From: Streptosporangiales bacterium
GTDB taxonomy: Bacteria; Actinomycetota; Actinomycetes; Streptosporangiales; WHST01
DNA: 58,342 nt
Direction: 5' to 3'
Assembly: GCA_009379955.1 (NCBI GenBank)
Contig: WHST01000029.1
Coordinates: forward strand, 1-58,342
Shown: piece by piece, positions 51,262 through 58,342 of the stretch
Layout of the letters: each line of letters starts with the position of its first letter
How positions within the stretch are numbered: position 1 is the stretch's first letter
Notes under the pieces: model-generated
What the model was told of the DNA's origin: nothing
The model's database searches: none
The model's input: the letters and a program-made list of their open reading frames with translations, nothing else
Position numbers and translations under genes: made by a program

Positions 51262-51500
51262 CCGTGACCGACCGTCCCGCGATCAGCTACGAGCACGCCC
51301 GCGCCGAGCTCGCCGAGGTGGTGCAGCGGCTCGAGGCCGGCGGCACCACGCTCGAGGAGTCGCTGACGCTCTGGGAGCGCGGCGAGGAGCTCGCCGGCAT
51401 CTGTCAGGACTGGCTCGACGGCGCCCGCATCCGCCTCCAGCAGGCGATGGAGGCCACCAACACCACCGACACCGACACCGACACCGACCGCGAGTCGTAG
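51258..51500 (+). CDS. xseB: Exodeoxyribonuclease VII small subunit
   Basis: An 80-residue helical protein. The family pattern is [20 protein letters not shown] then [14 protein letters not shown]. It forms the multimeric collar around XseA. The GTG at 51258 overlaps the xseA stop; a GTG two codons later (51264) has better spacing to GGAG. The C-terminus ends in a slippage-prone TDTDTD run coded by four ACCGAC units. Confidence 0.93.
   Translation: MTVTDRPAISYEHARAELAEVVQRLEAGGTTLEESLTLWERGEELAGICQDWLDGARIRLQQAMEATNTTDTDTDTDRES
51465..51488 (+). repeat. Hexanucleotide microsatellite at the end of xseB
   Basis: Four perfect ACCGAC units in frame code for alternating Thr-Asp near the XseB C-terminus. 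Change in copy number would only alter the length of a disordered tail by two residues per unit. Confidence 0.8.
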
Positions 51501-51510
51501 CACGCACTCC

Positions 51511-51589
51511 ACCCAGCGAACATGGACTTCACCTCGTCCCGGCACGAGGTGAAGTCCCCGTTTGATCACGTTAACGTGATCAACGGGAG
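51511..51589 (-). repeat. Palindrome-plus-hairpin intergenic element, copy 3 (inverted)
   Basis: GGACTTCACCTCGT (51524-51537), loop CCCGGC and ACGAGGTGAAGTCC (51544-51557) form a perfect 14-bp hairpin. Five bases on lies the perfect palindrome TGATCACGTTAACGTGATCA (51563-51582). On the minus strand the order, loop (GCCGGG) and tail (ATGTTCGCTGGG) match copies 1 and 2. It separates xseB from the molybdate locus. Confidence 0.88.
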
Positions 51590-51613
51590 ACCGACCGGCC
51601 GCATACGTAGGGC

Positions 51614-51644
51614 TTGCATCTGCTAGCGCTCGGCGCGGTATTGT
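51614..51644 (+). promoter_or_regulatory. Promoter of the molybdate locus, probably leaderless
   Basis: TATTGT (51639-51644) is a good -10 and ends 7 nt before the ATG at 51652, so the transcript would start at the ATG; no Shine-Dalgarno is visible. TTGCAT (51614-51619) is a possible -35 with a long 19-bp spacer. Confidence 0.5.
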
Positions 51645-51651
51645 CTTGCAC

Positions 51652-52050
51652 ATGCCGGAGTATCAGGTGGGTCGCGCCGCTCAGCTGGTCGGCGTCAGCC
51701 CCGACACGTTCCGCCGGTGGATCGACGCGGGCCGGCTGCCCTGCGGACGCGACGCCAAGGGCCGGCGGGTCGTCGACTCGGCCGACCTCGCGGCCTTCGC
51801 CGCCGATATCGGGGAGTCCGGCGAGCACCCGCTGGCCCGGCCGCGCACGTCGGCGCGCAACACCTTCCCCGGCCTGGTCACCCGGGTGGTGCGCGGCGAC
51901 GTCATGTCGCAGGTCGAGGTGCAGTCGGGTCCCCACCGGGTCGTCTCGCTCCTCAGCACCGAGGCCGTCGACGAGCTGGGCCTCGCGCCCGGCGTCGAGG
52001 TCGTCGCCTGCGTCAAGGCCACCAACGTCACCATGGAGGTTCCCCGATGA
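51652..52050 (+). CDS. One-component molybdate regulator: HTH plus Mop/TOBE domain
   Basis: A 132-residue protein. Residues about 1-45 are a MerR/excisionase-like helix-turn-helix (YQVGRAAQLVGVSPDTFRRW, IDAGRLPCGRD, GRRVVDSADLAAF). Residues about 65-132 are a molbindin/TOBE domain (ARNTFPGLVTRVVRGDVMSQ, ending in the typical VVACVKATNVTMEVPR) that binds molybdate. It is a compact ModE analogue that probably represses modABC when molybdate is plentiful. Its stop overlaps the modA ATG. Confidence 0.9.
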   Translation: MPEYQVGRAAQLVGVSPDTFRRWIDAGRLPCGRDAKGRRVVDSADLAAFAADIGESGEHPLARPRTSARNTFPGLVTRVVRGDVMSQVEVQSGPHRVVSLLSTEAVDELGLAPGVEVVACVKATNVTMEVPR

Positions 52051-52829
52051 CCCGGTCTTCCCTCGCCCGCACGTTCGGCGCCGTGCTCGCGCTCCTCGCG
52101 CTGCTCGTCCCGGTCGCCGGCTGCGGTGGGGACGAGGGCTCGCCCGCCGGCGAGAAGACGACGGTGACCGTGCTCGCCGCGGCGTCGCTGACCGACGCGT
52201 TCGGCGACGTGCGCACGGCGTACGCGGCGGAGGCACCCGATGTCACCCTCCGGTTCTCGTTCGCCGGCTCGCAGGAGCTCGCCGCCCAGGTCCGCGCGGG
52301 CTCGCCCGCCGACGTCATCGCGACGGCCGACGAGAAGACGATGAACGGCCTCACCGACCACGTCAGCGACCCGCGGCCCTTCGTCACCAACCGTCTCGCG
52401 ATCGTCGTCGGCAAGGGCAACCCGGAGAAGATCGCGACGCTCGCCGACCTCGCGAAGCCGGAGCTCAAGGTCGTCCTCGCCGGTCCCACCGTGCCGGCCG
52501 GACGGTACGCCCGACAGATCCTGAAGAAGGCGGACGTGACGGTGAAGCCGAAGAGCGAGGCCACCGACGTCCGCCAGGTCATCACCCCCGTCCGGCTCGG
52601 TGAGGCCGACGCCGGCATCGTCTACGTCACCGACATCACCGCCGCCGGCGCCGAGGTCGAGGCCGTCGCGATCCCCACCGAGCAGAACCTCGTCGCGACC
52701 TACCCGGTCGCCACCGTCAAGGACAGCAAGAACGCCGACGCGGCGAAGGCGTTCACCACGTGGCTGCACGGTGCCGACGCGAAGACGATCTTCGACAAGA
52801 ACGGCTTCGGTGACCCGACCGAGTCCTGA
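52047..52829 (+). CDS. modA: Molybdate ABC transporter substrate-binding lipoprotein
   Basis: A 260-residue binding protein with signal peptide and lipobox VAGC. Oxyanion-site segments are VLAAASLTDAFGDV, SFAGSQELAAQVRAGSPADV, TNRLAIVVGKGNP and RLGEADAGIVYVTD. GGAGG lies 7 nt before the ATG, which overlaps the regulator stop. It captures molybdate or tungstate outside the membrane and delivers it to ModBC. Confidence 0.94.
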   Translation: MTRSSLARTFGAVLALLALLVPVAGCGGDEGSPAGEKTTVTVLAAASLTDAFGDVRTAYAAEAPDVTLRFSFAGSQELAAQVRAGSPADVIATADEKTMNGLTDHVSDPRPFVTNRLAIVVGKGNPEKIATLADLAKPELKVVLAGPTVPAGRYARQILKKADVTVKPKSEATDVRQVITPVRLGEADAGIVYVTDITAAGAEVEAVAIPTEQNLVATYPVATVKDSKNADAAKAFTTWLHGADAKTIFDKNGFGDPTES

Positions 52830-53640
52830 GACGAGGGCGGGTCGGCCGCCGATCGCCCGGCGGCCGCGCCCACCCGTCCTGCTCGTCGTGCCCGCGGTCG
52901 GCGCGGTGCTGTTCGTCGGCCTCCCCCTCGTCGGCCTGCTCGCCAAGACCCCGTGGGGGTCGCTCGGCGAGCAGCTGTCCTCGCCGGACGTCCTGTCGGC
53001 GCTGTGGCTGTCGGTCGAGTGCTCGCTCGGCGCACTCCTGCTGAGCCTCGTCCTCGGCGTCCCGCTCGCCTTCCTGCTGGCCCGCACCGACTTCCGCGGC
53101 AAGGCGGTCGTCCGCGCACTCGTGACGCTGCCGCTCGTCCTGCCTCCGGTCGCCGGCGGCGTGGCGCTGCTGCTGGCGTTCGGCCGGCGCGGGCTGGCCG
53201 GCGACCTGCTCGCCGCCGTCGACGTCTCACTGCCGTTCACGAAGGCCGGCGTGATACTCGCCGAGGCGTTCGTCGCCATGCCGTTCCTCGTCCTCTCCGT
53301 CGAGGGCGCGCTCGCGGGACTCGACCCGGAGCACGAGGACGTCGCGTCGACGCTCGGCGCGCGGCCGCTGCGGGTCTTCTTCACCGTCACCGTGCCGCTC
53401 GTCGGCCCCGGCATCGCCGCCGGCGCGGCGCTCGCCTGGGCACGAGCGCTCGGCGAGTTCGGCGCGACGATCACGTTCGCCGGCAACTTCCCCGGCACGA
53501 CGCAGACCCTGCCGCTCGCCGTGTACGTCCTGCTGCAGGACGAGCCCGACGCCGCGATCTCGCTGAGCCTGCTGCTCCTCACGGTCTCGCTCGCCGTCCT
53601 GATCCTGCTCCGCAACAGGTGGCTGGGGCGGGTCGCATGA
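52810..53640 (+). CDS. modB: Molybdate ABC transporter permease
   Basis: A 276-residue permease with about five to six hydrophobic segments. The family core is LPPVAGGVALLLAFGRRG and EHEDVASTLGARPLRVFFTVTVPLVGPGIAAG, followed by RALGEFGATITFAGN. No ATG is available; the GTG at 52810, lying inside the last 20 bp of modA, gives a basic N-terminus before the first helix and is chosen. Translation probably depends on coupling to modA, since the ribosome-binding site is poor. Confidence 0.9.
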   Translation: MTRPSPETRAGRPPIARRPRPPVLLVVPAVGAVLFVGLPLVGLLAKTPWGSLGEQLSSPDVLSALWLSVECSLGALLLSLVLGVPLAFLLARTDFRGKAVVRALVTLPLVLPPVAGGVALLLAFGRRGLAGDLLAAVDVSLPFTKAGVILAEAFVAMPFLVLSVEGALAGLDPEHEDVASTLGARPLRVFFTVTVPLVGPGIAAGAALAWARALGEFGATITFAGNFPGTTQTLPLAVYVLLQDEPDAAISLSLLLLTVSLAVLILLRNRWLGRVA

Positions 53641-53702
53641 TGACGACAGCGCAGGAGCTCGACGAGCGCGCCGGAGGCGTGGGAGGAGGCGGGCGCGCAT
53701 GA
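53637..53702 (+). CDS. 21-codon mini-ORF bridging modB and modC
   Basis: ATG at 53637 overlaps the modB stop as ATGA, and its own TGA (53700-53702) overlaps the modC ATG (53699) in the same way. Twenty-one codons begin MMTTAQELDERAGG and end in a Gly-rich run. The first 17 bases resemble the first bases of modC (ATGATGACGACAGCGCA against ATGAGGACGACAGCGCA). It looks like a partial duplication of the modC start that now carries ribosomes across the gap. The Gly codons also build the GGGAGGAGG site of modC. Whether the peptide matters is unknown. Confidence 0.4.
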   Translation: MMTTAQELDERAGGVGGGGRA

Positions 53703-54739
53703 GGACGACAGCGCACCTCGACGCCGCGGTCCGCGCGGGCCCGCTCGACCTCACGCTCACGGCCGAGCGCGGGGAGACCACGGCACTGCTCGGCCCGAAC
53801 GGCGCGGGGAAGTCGACCCTGCTGCGCGTGCTTGCCGGTCTCGTCCGGCTCGAGGAGGGCTGGGTCAGGGTCGGCGGCCACGACGTGTCCCGGCTGCCCG
53901 CGCACGCGCGCCGGGTCGGGCTCGTCCCGCAGCGCCACGCGCTGCTGCCCCATCTCAGCGTCCGCGCGAACGTGGCGTACGGGCTGCGCGCCCGCGGCGT
54001 CGGCCGGGCGGAGACACGCCGGCGTGCCGCCGAGTGGGTCGAGCGGCTCGGCCTCACCCCGCTGGCGGACCGGCGCCCGCGGACACTGTCCGGCGGCCAG
54101 TCGCAACGAGTCGCGCTCGCCCGTGCCCTCGCCACGGAACCCGACCTGCTGCTGCTCGACGAGCCGCTCGCCGCCGTCGACGCCACCGCCGCGGTCGACC
54201 TGCGCCGCACCCTGCGCACCCACCTCGCGACGTTCGAGGGCACCTGCCTGCTCGTCACCCACGACCCCGTCGAGGCGGTGACGCTCGCGGACCGCCTCGT
54301 CGTGCTGGAGGACGGCGTCACGGTGCAGGACGGCACGCCTGGCGAGGTGCTCCAGGCGCCGCGTTCGCCGTGGGTGGCGCGGATGCTGGGCATGAACGCG
54401 TACGAGGGGATGGTCGCGGACGGCGTTGTCCGGCTCGACGAGGGCGGCACGCTCGTGGCCGCGGACCTGCCCGCAGCCGGCACGCGTGTGCTCGCGACCG
54501 TCATCCCCGAGGCGGCCGCGCTCTACCCGGCACGTCCCGACGGCAGCCCGCGCAACACCTGGCAGGGCACGGTCGGCGAGGTCTCCGGCGTCGGCGGCCG
54601 GGTCCGCGTGCACGTGCTCGGCTCCCCCGACCTCGTGGCCGAGGTCACCCCGGCGGCCGCGGCCACGCTGCGTCTCACGTCCGGCGCCCGGGTGTGGGTC
54701 AGCGTCAAGGCGACCGAGGTCAGGCTGACCGGTCTATAG
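53699..54739 (+). CDS. modC: Molybdate ABC transporter ATP-binding protein
   Basis: A 346-residue ABC ATPase: Walker [11 protein letters not shown]-loop [13 protein letters not shown], signature [15 protein letters not shown], Walker [14 protein letters not shown]-loop THDPVEAV. Residues about 240-346 form a C-terminal Mop/TOBE-type domain ([21 protein letters not shown], ending [15 protein letters not shown]) that senses intracellular molybdate. GGGAGGAGG lies about 9 nt before the ATG. It is the last gene of the locus; the glpX promoter overlaps its end. Confidence 0.94.
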   Translation: MRTTAHLDAAVRAGPLDLTLTAERGETTALLGPNGAGKSTLLRVLAGLVRLEEGWVRVGGHDVSRLPAHARRVGLVPQRHALLPHLSVRANVAYGLRARGVGRAETRRRAAEWVERLGLTPLADRRPRTLSGGQSQRVALARALATEPDLLLLDEPLAAVDATAAVDLRRTLRTHLATFEGTCLLVTHDPVEAVTLADRLVVLEDGVTVQDGTPGEVLQAPRSPWVARMLGMNAYEGMVADGVVRLDEGGTLVAADLPAAGTRVLATVIPEAAALYPARPDGSPRNTWQGTVGEVSGVGGRVRVHVLGSPDLVAEVTPAAAATLRLTSGARVWVSVKATEVRLTGL

Positions 54740-54776
54740 GGTGAGGGCATTCGACCCTGGAGGCGAGGGAGCCATC

Positions 54777-55820
54777 ATGACCGGAGCGCACCCGGAGTCC
54801 ACCACCCCCGACGAGCTCGCGACCGCGGTGGCCGCCCCCGACCGCAACCTGGCGATGGAGCTCGTCCGGGTCACCGAGGCCGCGGCCATGTCCGCGGGCC
54901 GCTGGGTCGGCCGCGGCGACAAGAACGGCGCCGACGGCGCCGCCGTCAACGCCATGCGCCAGCTCATCGGCACCGTGTCGATGAACGGCGTCGTCGTGAT
55001 CGGCGAGGGCGAGAAGGACCACGCGCCGATGCTCTTCAACGGCGAGGAGGTCGGCGACGGCACCGGTCCCGGCTGCGACGTGGCCGTCGACCCGATCGAC
55101 GGCACCCGTCTCACCGCCATGGCGATGAGCAACGCGCTCTCGGTCATCGCCGTCTCCGAGCGCGGCTCGATGTACGACCCTTCCGCGGTGTTCTACATGG
55201 ACAAGCTCGTCGCCGGTCCTGACGCGGCCGACGTCGTCGACATCGGCGCACCGGTACGCCACAACGTCCAGGCGGTCGCGAAGGCCAAGGGCGGCACCGC
55301 CGAGGACGTCACGGTCGTCGTCCTCGACCGGCCGCGACACGAGGACCTCGTCAAGGAGATCCGCGCCACCGGCGCCCGCATCAAGTTCATCACCGACGGC
55401 GACGTCGCGGGCTCCATCATGGTCGTGCGTCCCGAGACCGGCGTCGACCTGCTGCTCGGCGTGGGCGGCACCCCCGAGGGCATCATCTCGGCCGCCGCGA
55501 TCGCCTGCCTCGGCGGCGTCATCCAGGGCAAGCTCTGGCCCCGCGACGACGACGAACGCCGGCACGCGCTCGACGCGGGCCTCGACCTCGACCAGGTGCT
55601 GACGACCGAGCAGCTCGTCGCGTCCGACGACGTGTTCTTCGCGGCGACCGGCATCACCGACGGCGAGCTGCTGCAGGGTGTGCGGTACCCGCCGGGCGGC
55701 GCGACCACGCACTCGCTCGTGATGCGCTCGCGCAGCGGCACGGTCCGGCTGGTCGAGAGCCAGCACCGCCTCACCAAGCTGCGCGCGTACAGCGCGATCG
55801 ACTTCGAACGCGCACGCTGA
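54777..55820 (+). CDS. glpX: Class II fructose-1,6-bisphosphatase
   Basis: A 347-residue GlpX-type phosphatase, the usual gluconeogenic FBPase of actinomycetes. Marks are [31 protein letters not shown] and [16 protein letters not shown] (metal- and phosphate-binding residues of the Li+-sensitive phosphatase fold), and [20 protein letters not shown]. The ATG at 54777 follows GGAGGCGAGGGAG. TAGGGT at 54737-54742, inside the end of modC, is a likely -10. The glyoxalase-like gene follows after 10 bp. Confidence 0.95.
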   Translation: MTGAHPESTTPDELATAVAAPDRNLAMELVRVTEAAAMSAGRWVGRGDKNGADGAAVNAMRQLIGTVSMNGVVVIGEGEKDHAPMLFNGEEVGDGTGPGCDVAVDPIDGTRLTAMAMSNALSVIAVSERGSMYDPSAVFYMDKLVAGPDAADVVDIGAPVRHNVQAVAKAKGGTAEDVTVVVLDRPRHEDLVKEIRATGARIKFITDGDVAGSIMVVRPETGVDLLLGVGGTPEGIISAAAIACLGGVIQGKLWPRDDDERRHALDAGLDLDQVLTTEQLVASDDVFFAATGITDGELLQGVRYPPGGATTHSLVMRSRSGTVRLVESQHRLTKLRAYSAIDFERAR

Positions 55821-55830
55821 GGGCGGCGCC

Positions 55831-56232
55831 GTGCCCCTGGGACATCTCGGCGTCAACGTCACCGACCTCGCGCGGGCGAAGGCGTACTACGACGGGTTCA
55901 TGGCCCTGGTCTCGTACGTCCCGTTCCATACCGGACCCGACCAGCTCTCGTACCTGCCCGCGGACGAGAAGCCGGGCACCTGGGTGTTCTTCCACCCGGC
56001 ACTCGAGGCGAGCCCGTACTCCCGTCACCGTCCCGGCCTGCAGCACCTGGCGTTCATCGTCAAGACCCGTGCGGCCGTGCACGAGGCGCACCGGTGGGCG
56101 GCGGCGCGGGGGTCGGAGATCCTGCACGCGCCCCGCGAGTTCCCCGAGTACCACCCGGGCTACTACGCCGCGTTCTGGCTCGACCCCGACGGCGTCATGC
56201 TCGAGGTGGTCTGCCACCGCGACGACGCCTGA
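55831..56232 (+). CDS. VOC (glyoxalase/dioxygenase-fold) protein
   Basis: A 133-residue single VOC domain made of two beta-alpha-beta-beta-beta modules: GHLGVNVTDLARAKAYYDGF at the N-terminus and LQHLAFIVKTRAAVHEAH in the middle. His5, His72 and Glu in VMLEVVCH near the end are the expected metal ligands. Substrate unknown. It starts at a GTG 10 bp after glpX and is probably co-transcribed with it. Confidence 0.88.
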   Translation: MPLGHLGVNVTDLARAKAYYDGFMALVSYVPFHTGPDQLSYLPADEKPGTWVFFHPALEASPYSRHRPGLQHLAFIVKTRAAVHEAHRWAAARGSEILHAPREFPEYHPGYYAAFWLDPDGVMLEVVCHRDDA

Positions 56233-56239
56233 GCGACGC

Positions 56240-56770
56240 TCAGAGGCCGTCGAAGGCGGCGGCGAACCTGAACCGGCCGCGCAGTGCCGGGTCGTACGCC
56301 GACAGCGTGCGCACCTGGAAGTGCGAGTCCCAGCCCGGCTCGGGTGGCGTGATGCCGTACTCCGCGGCGGGACGGAAGCCGAAGAGCGGGTAGTAGTCGG
56401 TGTGGCCGAGCAGCACCACGAGCGGCTCGCCCAGGGCGTCGGCCGCGCCGAGGACCGCATGCATGAGCGCGTGACCCACGTGCCTGCCCTGATGGGCCGG
56501 CAGCACCCCGAGCGGACCGAGCCCGAGCACTGCGGTCGTCCCGATCGCACCGTCGGTGCAGACGACGTGGCCGACCACCGTGTCGTCGCCGGTGACGGCG
56601 ACGAGGGACAGCTCGGGTCGCCAGCCGGGATCGGCGCGCTGCGCGTCGACCAGGCCGGCCTCGACCGGGACCTCCGCCGGGTTCTCCGGCTTCGCGAACG
56701 CCGCGGCGTGCACCGCCCTGATCGCGGCGACGTCCGCCGGAACCTCACGTCTCACGCGCACGGCGCTCAC
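56240..56770 (-). CDS. GNAT-family N-acetyltransferase
   Basis: A 176-residue acetyltransferase. The acetyl-CoA site is LGLGPLGVLPAHQGRHVGHALMHAVL, with the Q/R-x-x-G-x-G/A pattern as QGRHVGHA. The downstream VVLLGHTDYYPLFGFRPAAEYGI is typical of the GNAT group often annotated YhbS-like. GTG at 56770; a GTG three codons later is possible. It converges on the VOC gene with a 7-bp gap. Confidence 0.9.
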   Translation of the reverse strand: MSAVRVRREVPADVAAIRAVHAAAFAKPENPAEVPVEAGLVDAQRADPGWRPELSLVAVTGDDTVVGHVVCTDGAIGTTAVLGLGPLGVLPAHQGRHVGHALMHAVLGAADALGEPLVVLLGHTDYYPLFGFRPAAEYGITPPEPGWDSHFQVRTLSAYDPALRGRFRFAAAFDGL

Positions 56771-56802
56771 CCTGCCCGCCCCGTGCGGTCGCGGCAACCG
56801 GA

Positions 56803-57375
56803 TTACCGGCGCGGCCGAGCCTTCAGCGTGCGTACGGTCACCTGACCGATGCCGAAGGCACGGACCACGACCGTCGACGTGGGCTCCGCGCTCGCCCGCC
56901 TCGACCACACCCGGCGCAGCCCGACGAGGCGTCCCCGCTCGACCTCGACCCTGATCCACGGCGGCACGAGCACCTGGAGGAAGCCGCCGAGGCAGACCGC
57001 CGTCACCACGGCCGGGTCGGCGGCGAGGACGGCCTCGGTCAGGTCCAGGGTGACCGTGCCGCCGATCGCGTTGGCCGTGTAGTGACCGGGCAGCACCCAC
57101 CGGCCGGTGCGCCCGCGCCTGCCGAACGTGGCCGTCAGCGGACCGTCGGCGAAGTCGGGGAGCCCGGCCTCGCCCACGGCACCAGGCAGGTCGGCCAGCA
57201 GATCGGCGAGGTCGCCGAGGGTGCGCGCGGCGTACGCGCTCTCCATCCGCTCCTGGTGCTCGTCGACGGTGAGCCGACCCTCGCCGTACGCGCCGGACAG
57301 GGCGGCGACGACCCCCTCGCGGTCGGCGTCGGACGCGCGCAGGTCACGCCCTGCGTTGCGCCGCCACCGGTTCAC
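56803..57375 (-). CDS. DUF1707 domain protein
   Basis: A 190-residue protein. Residues about 10-63 are the DUF1707 module (DLRASDADREGVVAALSGAYGEGRL then VDEHQERMESAYAARTLGDL), widespread in Actinobacteria. The rest resembles the LiaF-like C-terminal beta-rich region (TATFGRRGRTGRWVLPGHY, AIGGTVTLDLTEAV, FGIGQVTVRTL). No transmembrane helix. The GTG at 57375 has no Shine-Dalgarno but TAAGGT 6 nt upstream, so it is probably leaderless. Divergent from the MDMPI gene over 51 bp. Confidence 0.88.
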   Translation of the reverse strand: MNRWRRNAGRDLRASDADREGVVAALSGAYGEGRLTVDEHQERMESAYAARTLGDLADLLADLPGAVGEAGLPDFADGPLTATFGRRGRTGRWVLPGHYTANAIGGTVTLDLTEAVLAADPAVVTAVCLGGFLQVLVPPWIRVEVERGRLVGLRRVWSRRASAEPTSTVVVRAFGIGQVTVRTLKARPRR

Positions 57376-57381
57376 GAGGAA

Positions 57382-57387
57382 ACCTTA
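57382..57387 (-). promoter_or_regulatory. -10 element of the leaderless DUF1707 gene
   Basis: TAAGGT on the minus strand is a strong actinobacterial -10. Six bases separate it from the GTG start codon, placing the transcription start at the codon itself. Confidence 0.5.
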
Positions 57388-57426
57388 CGACGACGCGCGC
57401 CGGCGCCGGCCTGGCAGACTGCAGGC

Positions 57427-58197
57427 ATGACTGCGGATCAGCGCATTCCGATTCCGCGCTTCGTCGACGCCCTGCGCCGTGAGGGCGAGCTGCTCGCTCT
57501 CGCCGCGGAGCGCGCGGCGCTCGACGACGAGGTGGCGACCTGCCCCGGCTGGCGGCTGCGCGACCTGTTGCGGCACGTCGGCGGCGTCCATCGATGGGCG
57601 ACGCACTATGTCGCGCACGGACGCGACACTCGGCTGCCCAAGGAGGAGGACCAGCCCCTGCGGCGCACCTGGCCCGCCGACGACGGCGATGCCGGGGCGC
57701 TGGTGCGCTGGTTCCGTGACGGGGTCGACACCCTGACCGACACCCTCGCCGCAGCCGACCCGCACCTCGACTGCTGGCACTTCCTGCCCGCACCGTCGGG
57801 CACGGCGTTCTGGGCCCGCCGGCAGTACCACGAGACGACGGTGCACCGCGTCGACGTGGAGCTGGTCAGCGGCGCCGTCACCACCATCGACCCCGACCTC
57901 GCGGTCGACGGCATCGACGAGGTGCTGCACGGCATGCTCCCCCACCGCAACCGCCCCCGGGCAGACCCGCCGCTCACGCTCGCGCTGCTGGCGACGGACA
58001 CCGGCACCGGCTGGCACGTGACCATCGGCGAGGACTCCCTCACGACGAAGGCGGCCACCGCCGACGCGTCGTGCACCGTCCGCGGCACGGCCGACGACCT
58101 GTACCTGCTCGTCTGGAACCGCCCCACGGCGCACCCGCTCGCCGTCGAGGGCGACGAGCAAGTCCTCGACCTGTGGCGCGCGAAGGCCACGATCTGA
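57427..58197 (+). CDS. Maleylpyruvate-isomerase-family mycothiol-dependent enzyme
   Basis: A 256-residue protein of the MDMPI/DinB-like fold. Residues about 8-155 are the N-terminal metal-binding bundle: LRHVGGVHRWATHYV and ARRQYHETTVHRVDVEL supply the His and Glu/His ligands. Residues about 170-256 are the MDMPI C-terminal domain (ASCTVRGTADDLYLLVWNR). Such enzymes use mycothiol as thiol cofactor; mshB in this window supports mycothiol in this organism. Substrate unknown. ATG at 57427. It is the last complete gene before the right-hand IS. Confidence 0.88.
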   Translation: MTADQRIPIPRFVDALRREGELLALAAERAALDDEVATCPGWRLRDLLRHVGGVHRWATHYVAHGRDTRLPKEEDQPLRRTWPADDGDAGALVRWFRDGVDTLTDTLAAADPHLDCWHFLPAPSGTAFWARRQYHETTVHRVDVELVSGAVTTIDPDLAVDGIDEVLHGMLPHRNRPRADPPLTLALLATDTGTGWHVTIGEDSLTTKAATADASCTVRGTADDLYLLVWNRPTAHPLAVEGDEQVLDLWRAKATI

Positions 58198-58206
58198 GCG
58201 AGGCTA

Positions 58207-58342
58207 GTGTCGCCCGCCGGAAATTCGTAGGTTAAGTCGGTATGGTGGTGGCATGCCGAGAACTGGGCGTCCGAAGGCGGAGTTGGTGTTGACCGGTGCC
58301 GAGCGGGAGCAACTGATCGGCTGGTCTCGGCGGGCGAAGTCC
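58207..58342 (+). mobile_element. Start of an IS630-family-like insertion sequence, cut by the window edge
   Basis: After TA at 58205-58206 (the usual IS630 target) a new sequence style begins with GTGTCGCCCGCCGG, including AT-richer stretches, and leads into an IS630-type transposase start at 58253. Only one end is visible, so the inverted repeat cannot be confirmed. Confidence 0.6.
58253..58342 (+). CDS. IS630-family transposase, N-terminal fragment
   Basis: Thirty codons are visible, beginning MPRTGRPKAELVLTGAEREQ and ending RRAKS at the window edge. This is the characteristic start of actinobacterial IS630-type transposases (helix-turn-helix part). The DDE catalytic domain lies outside the window. 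GGTGGTGG precedes the ATG. Confidence 0.8.
   Translation, partial: MPRTGRPKAELVLTGAEREQLIGWSRRAKS

Noticed and set aside
52810-53640. Frameshifted or truncated modB, because it has no ATG
   Set aside because: A GTG inside the end of modA gives a full-length permease with the usual N-terminal helix; overlapping starts are common throughout this window.

Overview
The window is high-G+C DNA with GTG starts, stop/start overlaps of the ATGA/GTGA type and almost only G or C at third codon positions. It carries mycothiol genes (mshB and a mycothiol-dependent MDMPI enzyme), DUF1707, DUF6113 and DUF6542 proteins, an MT0933-like antitoxin and a mycobacterial-type Sdh1 complex. This points to a free-living actinomycete, probably a non-mycolic lineage; I cannot name the genus from sequence alone. 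Both edges cut into transposase genes (IS3-type orfA at the left, IS630-type at the right), so the window may be a contig that ends in repeats.

Layout. 1-141: end of an IS3-like element. 190-9149: a cell-envelope and signalling block with an FHA/HTH protein, a four-gene coupled operon (small membrane protein, PrsW-type protease, acidic coiled-coil membrane protein, anchored extracytoplasmic protein), a receptor Ser/Thr kinase, a VanW protein and a flavin reductase. 9159-10527: DUF6113 gene and mshB. 10705-20360: an S9 peptidase converging on an oligopeptide ABC transporter (oppF, D, C, B, A1, A2). 20671-24174: a succinate dehydrogenase operon led by a 40-codon ORF. 24223-28923: pterin dehydratase, Nudix-kinase fusion, a third OppA, nitroreductase, K+ channel. 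28970-36110: a sugar ABC transporter with a cellulase-like hydrolase, diverging from an SDR, a GntR regulator and D-galactonate dehydratase. 36175-39908: lipoprotein, DUF4397 protein, class F sortase and a Wzz-like protein with a degenerate P-loop. 40110-41680: KDPGal aldolase and KDGal kinase. 41831-44974: a glycine betaine-type ABC transporter. 45424-56232: a housekeeping block (ychF, rmuC, DUF6542, ispH, xseAB, glpX) holding a molybdate uptake locus. 56240-58197: GNAT, DUF1707 and MDMPI genes.

How genes work together. The opp transporter and S9 peptidase make a peptide uptake and breakdown pair. The SDR, dehydratase, kinase and aldolase spell out an oxidative De Ley-Doudoroff galactose route, with the sugar ABC transporter and glycosidase as probable suppliers. 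The PrsW operon, FHA protein and kinase look like a stress-signalling neighbourhood.

The most unusual non-coding signal is a three-copy intergenic element of about 75-90 bp at 10588, 24538 and 51511. It joins a 20-bp GATC-containing palindrome to a 13-14-bp hairpin with a 6-nt loop. The copies lie in divergent, convergent and tandem gene gaps. I do not recognise it as a described family. No tRNA, rRNA or CRISPR array was seen.
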